A stretch of 64,000 nucleotides of DNA from Pseudoalteromonas sp. MEBiC 03607 (GCF_004792295.1 NZ_SRRY01000002.1:765524-829523), one strand, 5' to 3'. Numbered from the stretch's first letter, positions 1 to 9,332 are shown. Notes: generated from the sequence alone by a model not told the origin. Made by a program: numbers and translations.

Positions 1-1763
1 TTGACCCTAAACAAGTGTACATTGCAGGTTTATCATCTGGGGCGGCAATGGCTGCACAAACGGCTTGTGTAGCGCCTGATGTATTTGCCGGGGTTGCACC
101 AAGCGCCGGGCCGACCATCGGCACAAGTTCAAATGGGGCAATTTCGACTTGTGAAACAGTGTCTGAAAACACCTTTGTATCCCGCTGTGAAAGCTATGCT
201 GGCAGTTATAAAGATCATTTTGCGACACAAATAGCGGCAATAGGTCACGGCACTGCCGATACCACAGTCAATACCTGTTATAACCAGCAAAACGCAGATG
301 GCTTTGCTGCGCTTTATGGGGTTAATCAACTTTCAGGCACGACGACAATAAGTGATGATGCAACGCGTACCGCTGAGCTGTCACTTTGGCAAGACAATCG
401 GGTTGCTATGCTGTGGTTTAATAATTTGGATCATTCGTGGTCGGGCGGGCAAGGTGCGTCTGGCGATTATGTTGCGGCAAACAGCATTAATTTTGCAACC
501 TATCTCGGTGAGTACTTTGCGGCTAATAATAAACGAGTTGATCGTAATGCAGGCCCAGAAATTAGTAATTTAACTGCCACAGACAGTAATAACCAGCTCA
601 CCATTACAGGCAGTGCAATCGACCCAGAAGGCAGTGTAACGAATGTTGATATTAACGTGTATAGCCTAGCCGGTGGCGCGGCAAGCTTAATTGAGTCACT
701 GAACGTGCAAGTCGATGCGAATAATACTTTTAGCGGGGTGACAAGTGCACTCAGCGATGGACTTTATGAAGTGCGTGTCAGTGCCACAGATAATGAAGCG
801 AAACAAGGTGATGAAGCTAATCTTACGGTACGCGTTGGACCAGAGCCTGCGGCAACAGCACCGGTACTGAGTGATACTGCGGCAAGTGTAAACGGGCAGT
901 GCGCTTCAGTAACCGGCACGGTGATTGATGATAATCAAAACTTAAGTAGCGTTGTGGTAAGTTTTAGCAATGGTGATGTGACGGCTACAGTAAATGGGCT
1001 TGAGTACTTTGCTGAGCAATGCAATTTGGCTGGTGGCAATAATACCGCAGTGATCACCGCGAGCGATGATACTTTGCTGACATCAACAGATAGCATTAGT
1101 TTTGTCATCGATGCTGGCGTGACAGGCGATTACAATCTTCATATCAACGAAGGCCATATTAGCTGGGGCGAAGGTTATTCTGCCTGTTATTTAGCGTTTG
1201 GAACCGCTGCATTTACTATGCGCGAGTATTCAGCGGGTACCAATCAATGTCAGTGGATTGCTGATGATGATTCAAGTTGTGCAGGGCCATTACAAGCATG
1301 CAAAACCACCACAGAACCTAGTAATGACGCAGACAACGACGGTGTGCTCGACGGCGCAGATAATTGCCCGAATGTAGCAAATGCTGATCAAGCTGATAAC
1401 GATAATGACGGGATTGGTAATGTGTGTGACAGCACTCCAGATGGTGAAACGAGTGACTCTGACAGCGATGGTGTCAGTGATAGCCTAGATAACTGCCCGC
1501 TGGTGGCCAATAGTGATCAGATAGATAGTGATGCAGATGGTGTGGGTGATGCGTGTGACTCAACACCGAATGGTGATTACCAATGCAGCGAAACCACTTC
1601 AAGCAACTATGCACATGTGCAAGCAAACCGCGCAACCACCAATGGCTCTTACGCCTATGCGGTGGGCTCAGGTGATAATTTAGGTCTTTATAATACCTTT
1701 TATACCAGTACCTTAGCGCAAACCAGTGCTGGGTATTATGAATTAGGTAATTGCCCTAATTAA
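1..1763 (+). CDS. Secreted PHB-depolymerase-type esterase, C-terminal part (5' end outside the window)
   Basis: The reading frame is open to the left edge, so the N-terminus and signal peptide are missing. Counting from the valine codon at 15, the lipase box GLSSG puts the nucleophile at Ser7. Asp82 (in HGTADTTV) and His140 (in LDHSWSGG) complete a triad typical of esterase family PHB depolymerases. After the catalytic domain (to about 170) come two Ig/Fn3-like stretches (about 180-270 and 285-370), a Cys-rich segment, two thrombospondin type 3 calcium-binding repeats (about 435-516, DxDxDG patterns with DNCP) and a terminal domain (520-582) like those at the ends of other PHA depolymerases. 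The family hydrolyses extracellular polyhydroxyalkanoate or related polyesters. The substrate here is inferred. A strong terminator follows the stop. Confidence 0.85.
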   Translation, partial: DPKQVYIAGLSSGAAMAAQTACVAPDVFAGVAPSAGPTIGTSSNGAISTCETVSENTFVSRCESYAGSYKDHFATQIAAIGHGTADTTVNTCYNQQNADGFAALYGVNQLSGTTTISDDATRTAELSLWQDNRVAMLWFNNLDHSWSGGQGASGDYVAANSINFATYLGEYFAANNKRVDRNAGPEISNLTATDSNNQLTITGSAIDPEGSVTNVDINVYSLAGGAASLIESLNVQVDANNTFSGVTSALSDGLYEVRVSATDNEAKQGDEANLTVRVGPEPAATAPVLSDTAASVNGQCASVTGTVIDDNQNLSSVVVSFSNGDVTATVNGLEYFAEQCNLAGGNNTAVITASDDTLLTSTDSISFVIDAGVTGDYNLHINEGHISWGEGYSACYLAFGTAAFTMREYSAGTNQCQWIADDDSSCAGPLQACKTTTEPSNDADNDGVLDGADNCPNVANADQADNDNDGIGNVCDSTPDGETSDSDSDGVSDSLDNCPLVANSDQIDSDADGVGDACDSTPNGDYQCSETTSSNYAHVQANRATTNGSYAYAVGSGDNLGLYNTFYTSTLAQTSAGYYELGNCPN

Positions 1764-1770
1764 TAGATGT

Positions 1771-1797
1771 GTGTCGCCCAACCGGGCGACACTTTTT
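1771..1797 (+). terminator. Rho-independent terminator after the esterase gene
   Basis: A perfect 9-bp GC-rich stem (1771-1779 with 1784-1792) and a 4-base loop are followed by five Ts, 7 bases after the stop codon. The T-run lies on the + strand only, so it serves the esterase gene and not the receptor gene converging from the right. Confidence 0.9.
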
Positions 1798-1808
1798 CTA
1801 AACAGCGT

Positions 1809-3887
1809 TTAAAACTTATACGTAAGAGTGAGGCTACCGTTTGTTGGCGCGCCATAATAACCCACGGTTTGTAAGCTATTAATGTACTGCTCATCAGTAA
1901 TATTATTAACGTTTGCCTGTACTGCAACTTGGTCATTAATATTCCAACGCGCGAAGGCGTTTAGCAGCGCGTAGCTACCTTGCTTAACATTGTAATCAGT
2001 GCTTTCAATTTTAGATTGCCAACGACCATTTAAACCAACAACCACTGCATCTGTTAACGCATAATCTACTGTTACACCGACAACATCGCGAGGTGCCCAT
2101 TTATTAGTGTCATCACCATTTTCATCTGTTACATCAATATGTGTGTAAGATGCGACGATATTCATAGCGTCGGTGATTTTACCTGTGACTTCAAATTCAT
2201 AGCCTTCTGACTCAATAGACACGCCTTCATAGTAATAAATACCATCTTCAGTGAGGCCCGCATATTGCGCAAAGTTATCTTGCTCTGCAGTAAAATAAGC
2301 AAATGTTGTCATAAGGGCATCATCAAACCAAGAAGCCTTAACACCAGTTTCAAAGTTAGTGCCTTTGGTAGGTGCTAAATATTGGCCGTTGTAATCAGCT
2401 TGTTCTTGTGGCTGATAAATATCTGAGTAACTGGCATATAAGTTTAAATCGTCGTTTAACTTATAGGTAAAACCGATATATGGGCTTGTCTCGCTCTCAT
2501 CATTATCGATAGATGCACCAGCATTCATGCCTGAGCGTTCAAACTCAATAGCGTTAAAACCAACCACGGTAAATAATTTATCAGTAATATTTAACTGAGC
2601 CGAGCCAAAGTAACGGGTTAGCTTTTGTTCAATATCTGAATACAGAACCGGTGTTAACCAATCAGGTTCTGGGATCGCATCTAAATCGTATGGGAACGCA
2701 GGCGTTGGTCCATAAGCCGGTGTATTTGCAAAATCAAACGGGTGTTGATACATCACATCATCACTTTTAGCGTGGCTTACCCCAAAGCTTGCTTGGTGCT
2801 CTTTTCCAAACAATTCAAAGGCACCAAATGCTTTGATTTCAAATAAATCAGCATCCACTTCGCTATCATAACGACCCGGCCAACCACTTAGGCCAAGATT
2901 GGTGTCTTTATCAATGCTGCCACTGGCATAAAATAGTTTGTCTTGCTCTTCAAAACCACGGAAGTTGTAGCTCGCTTGAAGCTGCCATGCGTTTGCAAAA
3001 ACATAGTTGTATTCAACAAATGCAGAGGTGTTAATGGTGTCCCACATTGTCCACTCTTGGGTGGTTGTGTCGCTGACATCCCATTTAGCTTGCGTACCAT
3101 CTGTGTAGTTATAAACAAGGCCGCCCCAAGTATTGCCATCGGTATCAGCGTCTTGATATGAGTAACCCATAGTAACCGTTGAGTTATCAGTAAGCTGACC
3201 ATCTACCACTGCAGAGAAAAACTCGCGATTGTTCTCAAGGCCATCCAGATATGATTCTTTATCTTCTGCGGCAGCCACAAAGCGAGCAGCCCAACTACCT
3301 GATTCGGTTAATAATAGTGAGTAGTCAGCTTGTAAACGTTTAAAATCCCATGAGCCAATAGAGACACCGATTTCGCCGCCGTTTTCGTTTTTAGGGCGTT
3401 TGCGTACATAGTTAAGGGTACCCGATGCATTACCTACACCAGTAAGTAAGCCATTAGCACCACGAACAACTTCAATTTTTTCGTAGCCATATGCTTCCAT
3501 TGCGCCGGTAACGATACCCCAGTCATTCGGTAAGCCAACTCCATCGATTTGTGTATTCTTAATTTCAAAACCACGCGATGTATAGTTGGTACGGTTCGTT
3601 TCCCATTCTTCAACATTGATACCCGGGGCTAAGCGTAAAGCATCATTAATGTTAAAAGCGGAATAATTTTTTAGCTGCTCAGCAGAGATCACACTGATTG
3701 ATTGCGGCGTTTCATCAATTTCTAATGCTAAACCTGTTGCGCCTTCACTAATACGGTTTTGACGTATGCCAACAATTTCGATTTTTTCGAGATTAGCTTC
3801 TACGTCAGCTGTTTGCTCCGCAAAACTGATTTGAGGGTAAAGTGCATAAAGAATAGCGGTTGCAACAGGCAACTGAGTGAATTTCAT
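1809..3887 (-). CDS. TonB-dependent siderophore receptor
   Basis: This 692-residue protein has a signal peptide (about 1-23, ending SFA), a plug domain with DETPQSISVIS and VEVVRG-type motifs (IEVVRGANGLLTG), and a beta-barrel ending in an aromatic residue (LTLTYKF), as in outer-membrane barrels. The plug resembles the FhuE/FpvA class of ferric-siderophore receptors: RGFEI near residue 105 and LNYVRKRP after the VRG motif. It would import a ferric chelate using TonB energy. The start ATG has a GGAGA ribosome-binding site. A near-consensus Fur box lies about 80 bp upstream, supporting iron repression. No siderophore synthesis genes are in the window, so the ligand is unknown and may be a siderophore made by other species. 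Confidence 0.92.
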   Translation of the reverse strand: MKFTQLPVATAILYALYPQISFAEQTADVEANLEKIEIVGIRQNRISEGATGLALEIDETPQSISVISAEQLKNYSAFNINDALRLAPGINVEEWETNRTNYTSRGFEIKNTQIDGVGLPNDWGIVTGAMEAYGYEKIEVVRGANGLLTGVGNASGTLNYVRKRPKNENGGEIGVSIGSWDFKRLQADYSLLLTESGSWAARFVAAAEDKESYLDGLENNREFFSAVVDGQLTDNSTVTMGYSYQDADTDGNTWGGLVYNYTDGTQAKWDVSDTTTQEWTMWDTINTSAFVEYNYVFANAWQLQASYNFRGFEEQDKLFYASGSIDKDTNLGLSGWPGRYDSEVDADLFEIKAFGAFELFGKEHQASFGVSHAKSDDVMYQHPFDFANTPAYGPTPAFPYDLDAIPEPDWLTPVLYSDIEQKLTRYFGSAQLNITDKLFTVVGFNAIEFERSGMNAGASIDNDESETSPYIGFTYKLNDDLNLYASYSDIYQPQEQADYNGQYLAPTKGTNFETGVKASWFDDALMTTFAYFTAEQDNFAQYAGLTEDGIYYYEGVSIESEGYEFEVTGKITDAMNIVASYTHIDVTDENGDDTNKWAPRDVVGVTVDYALTDAVVVGLNGRWQSKIESTDYNVKQGSYALLNAFARWNINDQVAVQANVNNITDEQYINSLQTVGYYGAPTNGSLTLTYKF

Positions 3888-3967
3888 TTTTATCTCCGCG
3901 TGTTATTTAGCTGGTTTTTAGGGTTTTTGTGTTTGATAAGGAAACTATTTGCGGGTAAGTTATCACA

Positions 3968-3986
3968 AATGATAATAACTATCATC
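3968..3986 (-). promoter_or_regulatory. Fur box upstream of the siderophore receptor
   Basis: The 19 bases match the AATGATAATNATTATCATT Fur consensus at 16 of 18 informative positions. The core TGATAATAACTATCA at 3970-3984 is a 7-1-7 inverted repeat with one mismatch. It lies 81 bp before the receptor start, where a promoter would be expected. Confidence 0.85.
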
Positions 3987-4290
3987 ACCATTCATCGCAA
4001 ATGGTGGTATGTTAATACAAATAAGTTTAAAAATTAGTTTTTTGAAATGCTTTTGAGGTGCTTATATTAATTCGGCTAATTAAGAGAAAGGTTTTTAGGT
4101 AATTAAACCTGAGTAATATTAGGAAAAAATTTGTTGCTTAGTTGCTCTCTGCAATTGAACCTCGATTGCTTTAGCTGGGACGCCTATAAAGCTATAAATA
4201 AGCTAATTTTAAAGCTAGTAGTGAAAGGTGTTATTTTTAAAAATAATTAAGCTTTAATGCCAATTAATGAAATTCAAATGAAGTAAACAC

Positions 4291-4314
4291 AAAAAAGGCG
4301 CCAGTTGGCGCCTT
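4291..4314 (-). terminator. Terminator of the 548-residue exported protein gene
   Basis: A GGCGCC stem extended by AA/TT pairs (4295-4302 with 4307-4314) and a 4-base loop is followed on the minus strand by a run of Ts (4291-4296 read in reverse). It lies 15 bp past the stop codon of the gene to its right. Confidence 0.88.
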
Positions 4315-4328
4315 AAATTCGGGGTATT

Positions 4329-5975
4329 TTACTTTCTTCGCAGAGAATACGTATCATGACCTATTAGCGTTACAGTTTGGGCAAGACTTACCTCTTCAAT
4401 ATCCATTACAACCACACGCTCTCTAGAGTGAAGGACTTCTGAATCAAGAGATTGCTCTTCTTGAAGCATATAGAAGTGATTACCAATCTGGCCACCACTA
4501 TGATCGATATTAGCTTCGTGAAGACTGTATTCTTTGTAGCCTGCAATAGTCTCTAGCGTTCCAGATGTACCAGAGCCAGGTAAAATAGCAAGGTACGAAA
4601 CACGCTCAGCAAAGTGTCCTTCATTCAAGCTTTCTTGCTCGTAAAATGCTGCATCAAATCCAGTGCTTGTTAGGTTAGCAGCGCGCGTATAAACGGTATG
4701 GCTTCCATTGAAAGTCTGTACTTGTAAAAACAAATATGGCTGTTTTGCAAATGAGTCTTTGAACTCAACAGCTTTATATTCTCTCGTGCCACTTAACATA
4801 AAGCTGCCAACCTCAACAATAGTGCCATCATTCATAGTGTAACGGCCTTCATCCATTGCTAGAAAGTCAAACGACTCAACATCTTTATGCGCATCTTTGA
4901 TGTATTGCCATTTTTGAAATGAGACAGCATAGCTATTGTCGCTTACATTGGTTAATCTTAGTGCTCCACCATTAGGATCATTATTAGTAGGCGCCGATGT
5001 GAAGATAGCCGGTGCTGTAAAATATTGGTCAGCAAAGTCGAATGACTTCCATTTAGCACCCAATTGGTCCATCACTTTTTCTGAATAATAAGCGATACCT
5101 TCGTTCTCGATTAAACAAGGCGCTTGGGTGTAACATTCCGTCGTATTTTGCGTATTAGTCGTTAAATCATTGATACGTACAGGCAAGCTTGCAACAAAAC
5201 ATGATTTACCCGTGTATGGGCTTAATTTATAAAGTTTTGATTCGTTTTTGTCACCATGGTCATTGATAACTGAGCGACTGATGATAATATCACCTTTTTG
5301 ACTCAGTGTTGCACCACCAACATTTACTAAGTTGTGTTCAGCAAGCTTTGTGTATTGATAATTGCTTTGATCAACACTGTAAACCGATGTCGCAGTGATC
5401 AGGAAAAGTTCGCCATTTTTGATAACTAAATCAGCTCGGCTTAAGCCTTCAACATCACTAAAGTCTGCAAGCTCAGTTGTACTACCTGTATTTTTATCAA
5501 TTTTTAGTAGCTTAGAATAACTAACTGCAATTAATGAGTCAGTTTGAGGATCATAGGTTAAACCAATAACAGAACTCGTTCTGCCAACAGAAACATGCTC
5601 ACCTGTAGCATGGTCTAAATACGCTAAACGACTATATTTAAACTTTTCGCCTTGGATTGGCAATTGTGATGATTGCTCTTCACTAATATTAAGGTGAGAG
5701 GTATCAACTTTGTACTCTAGTGGAATAGGTGATGAAACATAATAAGTTCGGTTTGTTGTTTCATCATAAGCAATAGCCGATGAGCTAAATTTAGCGATTG
5801 AATCGGCTTTAGCTGTTTTATTTTGTTCGTCTAGGCTAAACATAATGCCAAGTTCGCCTCGGCCTGAATTCATCGCAAACAACTCGCCCTGACAGCTATT
5901 TGCAGTTGCATTGCTTGCTGTCATAACACCAGCAACAGCAAGGGTCGATAATAACAAGTTATTTTTCTTAGACAT
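4329..5975 (-). CDS. Exported protein of unknown function, propeller-like N-terminus and lectin-like C-terminus
   Basis: I do not recognise a named family over the full 548 residues. Residues 1-25 form a clear signal peptide (ending ATA before NSC). Residues 30-280 carry repeated short beta motifs of the type 'tYYV', 'LTYDPQTDSLIAVS' and 'LFLITATSVYSVD', which look like a beta-propeller. Residues about 300-530 carry repeated aromatic patterns (FQKWQYIKDAH, PYLFLQVQTFNGSHTVYTR, ERVSYLAILPG) resembling the H-type-lectin-like repeats of marine exoproteins. It is probably secreted or periplasmic. A strong terminator follows, and the gene appears monocistronic. Recognition of glycans or surfaces is a guess from fold resemblance only. 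Confidence 0.7.
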   Translation of the reverse strand: MSKKNNLLLSTLAVAGVMTASNATANSCQGELFAMNSGRGELGIMFSLDEQNKTAKADSIAKFSSSAIAYDETTNRTYYVSSPIPLEYKVDTSHLNISEEQSSQLPIQGEKFKYSRLAYLDHATGEHVSVGRTSSVIGLTYDPQTDSLIAVSYSKLLKIDKNTGSTTELADFSDVEGLSRADLVIKNGELFLITATSVYSVDQSNYQYTKLAEHNLVNVGGATLSQKGDIIISRSVINDHGDKNESKLYKLSPYTGKSCFVASLPVRINDLTTNTQNTTECYTQAPCLIENEGIAYYSEKVMDQLGAKWKSFDFADQYFTAPAIFTSAPTNNDPNGGALRLTNVSDNSYAVSFQKWQYIKDAHKDVESFDFLAMDEGRYTMNDGTIVEVGSFMLSGTREYKAVEFKDSFAKQPYLFLQVQTFNGSHTVYTRAANLTSTGFDAAFYEQESLNEGHFAERVSYLAILPGSGTSGTLETIAGYKEYSLHEANIDHSGGQIGNHFYMLQEEQSLDSEVLHSRERVVVMDIEEVSLAQTVTLIGHDTYSLRRK

Positions 5976-6142
5976 TCGTATATTCCACTAGTTAGTACAT
6001 TAGGATACAAAGCAAAAAGGTGAGCCTTGTATTAATAATGAGCATTATAGTGAGAACAGTAACTTTACGAATGCCGAGAAAAGCTGTTTTTAAGTCTTGA
6101 AATTAATCCTTTACTATTAAAAACAGGCTCTTTTAGAGTCAA

Positions 6143-7027
6143 TCAATCACATTTCTGACTTTTCTGATCCTCCTCCGATGAGTGAGACATTGAGCTGCCA
6201 ACAGAAGCCGTGATAACCAATAAAATCGCTAACCACTGCCATACACTAAGCAACTCAGCTAAAATAATAAATCCAGCAAGTGCAGCAATGGCAGGTTCTA
6301 GGCTCATCATGATGCTAAAGCCTTGTGCTGGCATATTACGCAGCGCAACCATCTCTAAAGTGTATGGCAGCGCACTTGACATGATGGCAACTAAAATACC
6401 AAGCGGCAGAACTTCCCAGCTCAAGAGTGCTGCGCCTTGTGAAGCTGCGCCATAAGGTACAAGTACAATCGCGGCAACGCTCATCCCCATAGCAACCGTC
6501 ATCCCGCCAGAGCCTTGGTTACCTGTTTTTTTGCCGAACAAAATATAAAACGCCCAACAGGCACCAGCCGCAAGGGCTAGAATCACACCCACGGGGTCGA
6601 GGCTGTCTTCGCCTTTCATATCAGGTAATAATAAAATAATGCCTGCAATGGCACAGGCTACCCAGAATAAATCGCGCTTTTTACGTGACGAAAGTAAAGC
6701 AACTGCAAGGGGACCGGTAAACTCCAGCGCAACACCTATTCCTAAAGGGATACGCTCAATTGCGTAATAAAATAGAATGTTCATACCACCTAAGCTCAGA
6801 CCATAGATGATAATCGGCATGCGTTGACCCATTGGCGGAAGCGCGCGCCAAGGTTTAAACACAAGGCACAAAATGGCAGCTGAAAAACCCAAGCGTAGGG
6901 CAGTGGTTCCCTCAGGGCCTATTACAGGAAATAATTGCTTTGCAACAGAGGCTCCCGATTGAATGGTAACCATTGCAAGAAGTACGCATATAACAGCAAC
7001 AAAAAACGGTGGGATGGTGCGTTGCAT
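6143..7027 (-). CDS. rhtA: RhtA-type threonine/homoserine exporter (EamA/DMT family)
   Basis: The 294 residues contain about ten membrane helices and two EamA repeats. Stretches closely follow E. coli RhtA as I remember it: IQSGASVAKQLFP, TALRLGFSAAIL, VALEFTGPLAVAL, LALAAGACWAFYIL and MSSALPYTLEMVAL. RhtA is an inner-membrane exporter of threonine, homoserine and some analogues. I place the start at the ATG (7027) and not the GTG just before it, because AAGGACAGTG gives that ATG a 5-base spacer. Both flanking gaps exceed 100 bp, so the gene is probably transcribed alone. Related DMT exporters can carry other metabolites, so the exact substrate is inferred. Confidence 0.88.
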   Translation of the reverse strand: MQRTIPPFFVAVICVLLAMVTIQSGASVAKQLFPVIGPEGTTALRLGFSAAILCLVFKPWRALPPMGQRMPIIIYGLSLGGMNILFYYAIERIPLGIGVALEFTGPLAVALLSSRKKRDLFWVACAIAGIILLLPDMKGEDSLDPVGVILALAAGACWAFYILFGKKTGNQGSGGMTVAMGMSVAAIVLVPYGAASQGAALLSWEVLPLGILVAIMSSALPYTLEMVALRNMPAQGFSIMMSLEPAIAALAGFIILAELLSVWQWLAILLVITASVGSSMSHSSEEDQKSQKCD

Positions 7028-7127
7028 CACTGTCCTTATGAATTATTAAGAGCTTAAGTTTGCGGCGATTTTACTGATGTTTTAGTTTATAAGAAACGTT
7101 TTTCGTTAAATGGACATGGATTATCGA

Positions 7128-7166
7128 TAAAGCAAAATAGCGGGTATCAAATTGCTTTGATACCCG
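7128..7166 (-). terminator. Terminator of the PepSY operon
   Basis: A perfect 10-bp stem (7141-7150 with 7157-7166, loop 7151-7156) is followed on the minus strand by a T-rich tail of the form CTATTTTGCTTT. It sits 12 bp past the stop of the PepSY gene. Confidence 0.85.
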
Positions 7167-7178
7167 TGTTCAAAATGC

Positions 7179-8750
7179 TTAAATTTGGTTTGCTTGTTGA
7201 AAGGCCGGCATGATGGTTTGCGTGGCCTGCTTTTGCTGCTGGCGTTTGGCCATGTTAAAGAACAAAGCGGCAAAAATAGCAGCGACAATATCAACCATAT
7301 AGCTTGTGTAAAAAAGCGAATTAACGTTACTTAAAGCAAGTTTCAGTAAGGTTGAGAGCACCATTAATGCACATAGGCCTGCAAGCAAATAAAGCCCAAC
7401 AATGGTCGCCTTTTTTACAGGTTTTAAAAAGCAATAAATCACAAAAGCAAAAAAAGCGGCGTAGTAACTGTATAGGGTGGCGTAGTTTGTGTTGCTAACA
7501 AATGTAGGTAGCCATTTGGCAGCAACGAGTGTGAAGGCAACGGCAATCATCGACCCGAAACAAACGCCAATGGTGAGTTTTGCCATAAACAAGGTACTGC
7601 GTTTATTAGCATCTTTTTTAAAGCGTTTGTCTATCCACAGTAAATTACCTGAATAGAATAAGAAGGCGCCAAGTAACCCCATAACGAAGTAGCCCCAACG
7701 ACCCCAGTCTCCCCCATAGGTGCCAAAATGGAGTGAGAAAATACTGGCAACCATGTTACCCCACACTGCACCTTCGCCTTGCGGGTAGCTTGAGTTTACC
7801 ACTTCTAGTGTGTACGGGTTCATGAATAGGTAATCAGTATCTGGTCCGCGCACTACCGCATTATTGTTACTCATCATAAACACCGCAGAAGGTGATGCTG
7901 AATTTAAATTACTATAGCGAATATGGATTGGCTCATAGCCGGGGGCATAGTTTTTCGCTGCAAATACTTGTTCATCAATGCGTGGTAAGTTCTCAATATG
8001 AAAACTTTGCGCGGCAGGCGTAGGGCGCTGAAACAGTGGCTTGCCATCATAAAATTGCGCTAAACCACCATAAATAAAGTCATGAAATGCAAACACTACT
8101 ACGGTAAAAGCAATGACTAAATGAAACGGTAAACTCGCTATACCGACAAGGTTATGGCTATCGAGCCAGAATCGACTAGGTCCTTTTTCTTTTCGCAGTG
8201 CAAAAAAGGTTTTAACTAATGTCGGCAGTAAAATAATCACTCCTGAGACCAAAGCTAAAAAATACAAAATACAGGCAATACCAAGAATATAGACTCCTGA
8301 TTGGTCATGACCAATTTCGCCTATAAAGCCTGCTGTACGGTGTAAATAATCAACTAAATCGGCAAGTTCATTTTCGGTTTGTGCGCTGACGTTTAAAGTG
8401 CCATCAGCATTTAGGTGTGCGAAGTTGAGTTGTTTATCAAGCTCCATACCTCGGGCATTGCCTTTGATATACCACGAAAGAGGTGCATCTTGGGTATGTA
8501 AATCAAGATTAAAGCCTTTAGCAAGTTGTGCGCCATGTTCATTAATTACCGTATCTACCAGCGTTTGGTAGTCATAATTAGAGCTGGTGATTTTAGGGGC
8601 TTGAATAGGTGCTGCCCATTGCTGTATTTCGTGTTTGAACATGGTCAAACTGCCCGCATAAAAACCAATAAACAGCACTAAACCTGCAATTATGCCAGTC
8701 CATGTATGTACACCTTGATAGGTGCGAAGAATATCCGATCTGATTTTCAT
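7179..8750 (-). CDS. PepSY-associated TM protein, probable ferric-chelate reductase subunit
   Basis: The 523-residue inner-membrane protein opens with LRTYQGVHTWTGIIAGLVLFIGFYAG, shortened here to its key H15 and W17 region: a typical PepSY_TM first helix. It has further helices near residues 165, 215, 360, 400, 435 and 475. Between helices lie periplasmic regions and a second HNLVGI / FHLVIAF histidine motif, as in this family. Related proteins (FpvG, PiuB-like) are linked to reduction of ferric siderophores in the periplasm. I choose the ATG at 8750, preceded by AAGGAG, over an upstream GTG-type extension. The start overlaps the previous stop as ATGA, so it is translationally coupled to the small gene before it. 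The divergent TonB-dependent receptor supports a role in iron. Confidence 0.85.
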   Translation of the reverse strand: MKIRSDILRTYQGVHTWTGIIAGLVLFIGFYAGSLTMFKHEIQQWAAPIQAPKITSSNYDYQTLVDTVINEHGAQLAKGFNLDLHTQDAPLSWYIKGNARGMELDKQLNFAHLNADGTLNVSAQTENELADLVDYLHRTAGFIGEIGHDQSGVYILGIACILYFLALVSGVIILLPTLVKTFFALRKEKGPSRFWLDSHNLVGIASLPFHLVIAFTVVVFAFHDFIYGGLAQFYDGKPLFQRPTPAAQSFHIENLPRIDEQVFAAKNYAPGYEPIHIRYSNLNSASPSAVFMMSNNNAVVRGPDTDYLFMNPYTLEVVNSSYPQGEGAVWGNMVASIFSLHFGTYGGDWGRWGYFVMGLLGAFLFYSGNLLWIDKRFKKDANKRSTLFMAKLTIGVCFGSMIAVAFTLVAAKWLPTFVSNTNYATLYSYYAAFFAFVIYCFLKPVKKATIVGLYLLAGLCALMVLSTLLKLALSNVNSLFYTSYMVDIVAAIFAALFFNMAKRQQQKQATQTIMPAFQQANQI

Positions 8751-9037
8751 GATGCACTCCTTAGCATAAAAAACACGCCATAAAGCAGCACAGTTAAGCT
8801 GCCAAGCACAAGCCACGCTTGCTTTGCTGAGTTGAATAAATAACTAAAACTAAAAATGGTTAGCCAAACAGGCGTGATCATCCACATGTTAAATTGCACT
8901 TTATCGCGAGCATCAATGCCTCCTGGGCCATACCAAGCAAAAAATGCAACGAAAATAAATGAGAGGGCTAGCCCTAAAAATGCACCCGCTAGGGTTTTCC
9001 CTAACCAAGTTGGTTGGCGTTTAGATGAGCTTGTCAT
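8747..9037 (-). CDS. Small inner-membrane protein of the PepSY operon
   Basis: The 96-residue protein has three predicted membrane helices (about 15-36, 50-68, 72-92). A central segment FNMWMITPVWLTIFSFSYLF resembles small proteins that accompany PepSY iron genes (DUF3649-like); I assign this from context and general pattern, not from a firm motif. The ATG follows AAAGGATAATTC, and the SD lies inside the end of the upstream gene. The stop overlaps the PepSY start by four bases, which ties its translation to that gene. No enzymatic residues are apparent. Confidence 0.72.
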   Translation of the reverse strand: MTSSSKRQPTWLGKTLAGAFLGLALSFIFVAFFAWYGPGGIDARDKVQFNMWMITPVWLTIFSFSYLFNSAKQAWLVLGSLTVLLYGVFFMLRSAS

Positions 9038-9040
9038 GAA

Positions 9041-9295
9041 TTATCCTTTTCTTTTCAGCAGGCTAATAAAAGGGATCAGCATCAACATTAGCATCAAACT
9101 AAAAATGATATAGAACACGGCCGCTGTGACTGAGTATTGTTGCAAGGCAAGTATTAATGCGCAAACGATTAACGCAATCGAAAGTAATCGCCATTGTTTT
9201 TTAATAGGTTTTTTTAAGAATCGCTGCTGTTTTCTAGTGCAGTACACAGTAATGACAGCAAAAACGATAAGCAGGGTAACGGTAAAAATGAGCAT
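9041..9295 (-). CDS. Small membrane protein, DUF3325-like, first gene of the PepSY operon
   Basis: The 84-residue protein has three hydrophobic helices (about 2-18, 37-51 and 55-78) around a basic loop (RKQQRFLKKPIKKQWR). Its size, topology and position beside a PepSY gene and a TonB receptor match the DUF3325 group of small proteins in iron-uptake operons. Only three bases separate its stop from the next start. The start region lacks a strong ribosome-binding site, so the start is less certain than the frame. Function is unknown; an assembly or accessory role for the PepSY protein is inferred. Confidence 0.65.
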   Translation of the reverse strand: MLIFTVTLLIVFAVITVYCTRKQQRFLKKPIKKQWRLLSIALIVCALILALQQYSVTAAVFYIIFSLMLMLMLIPFISLLKRKG

Positions 9296-9332
9296 AAGAT
9301 TATAGTTGTAGTTGACGTTAAATCTAATTGTA

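Larger units (their letters stand above)
3888..4328. other. Intergenic region, 441 bp
   Basis: This AT-rich stretch separates the receptor start from the end of the next leftward gene. It holds the Fur box at 3968-3986 and the terminator at 4291-4314. I see no credible gene between them; the open frame at 3759-4037 is antisense to the receptor start and its upstream region. Confidence 0.7.

Noticed and set aside
2888..3202. 104-codon frame within the siderophore receptor, same strand
   Set aside because: Alternative frame of a clear TonB-dependent receptor; no ribosome-binding site and no domain.
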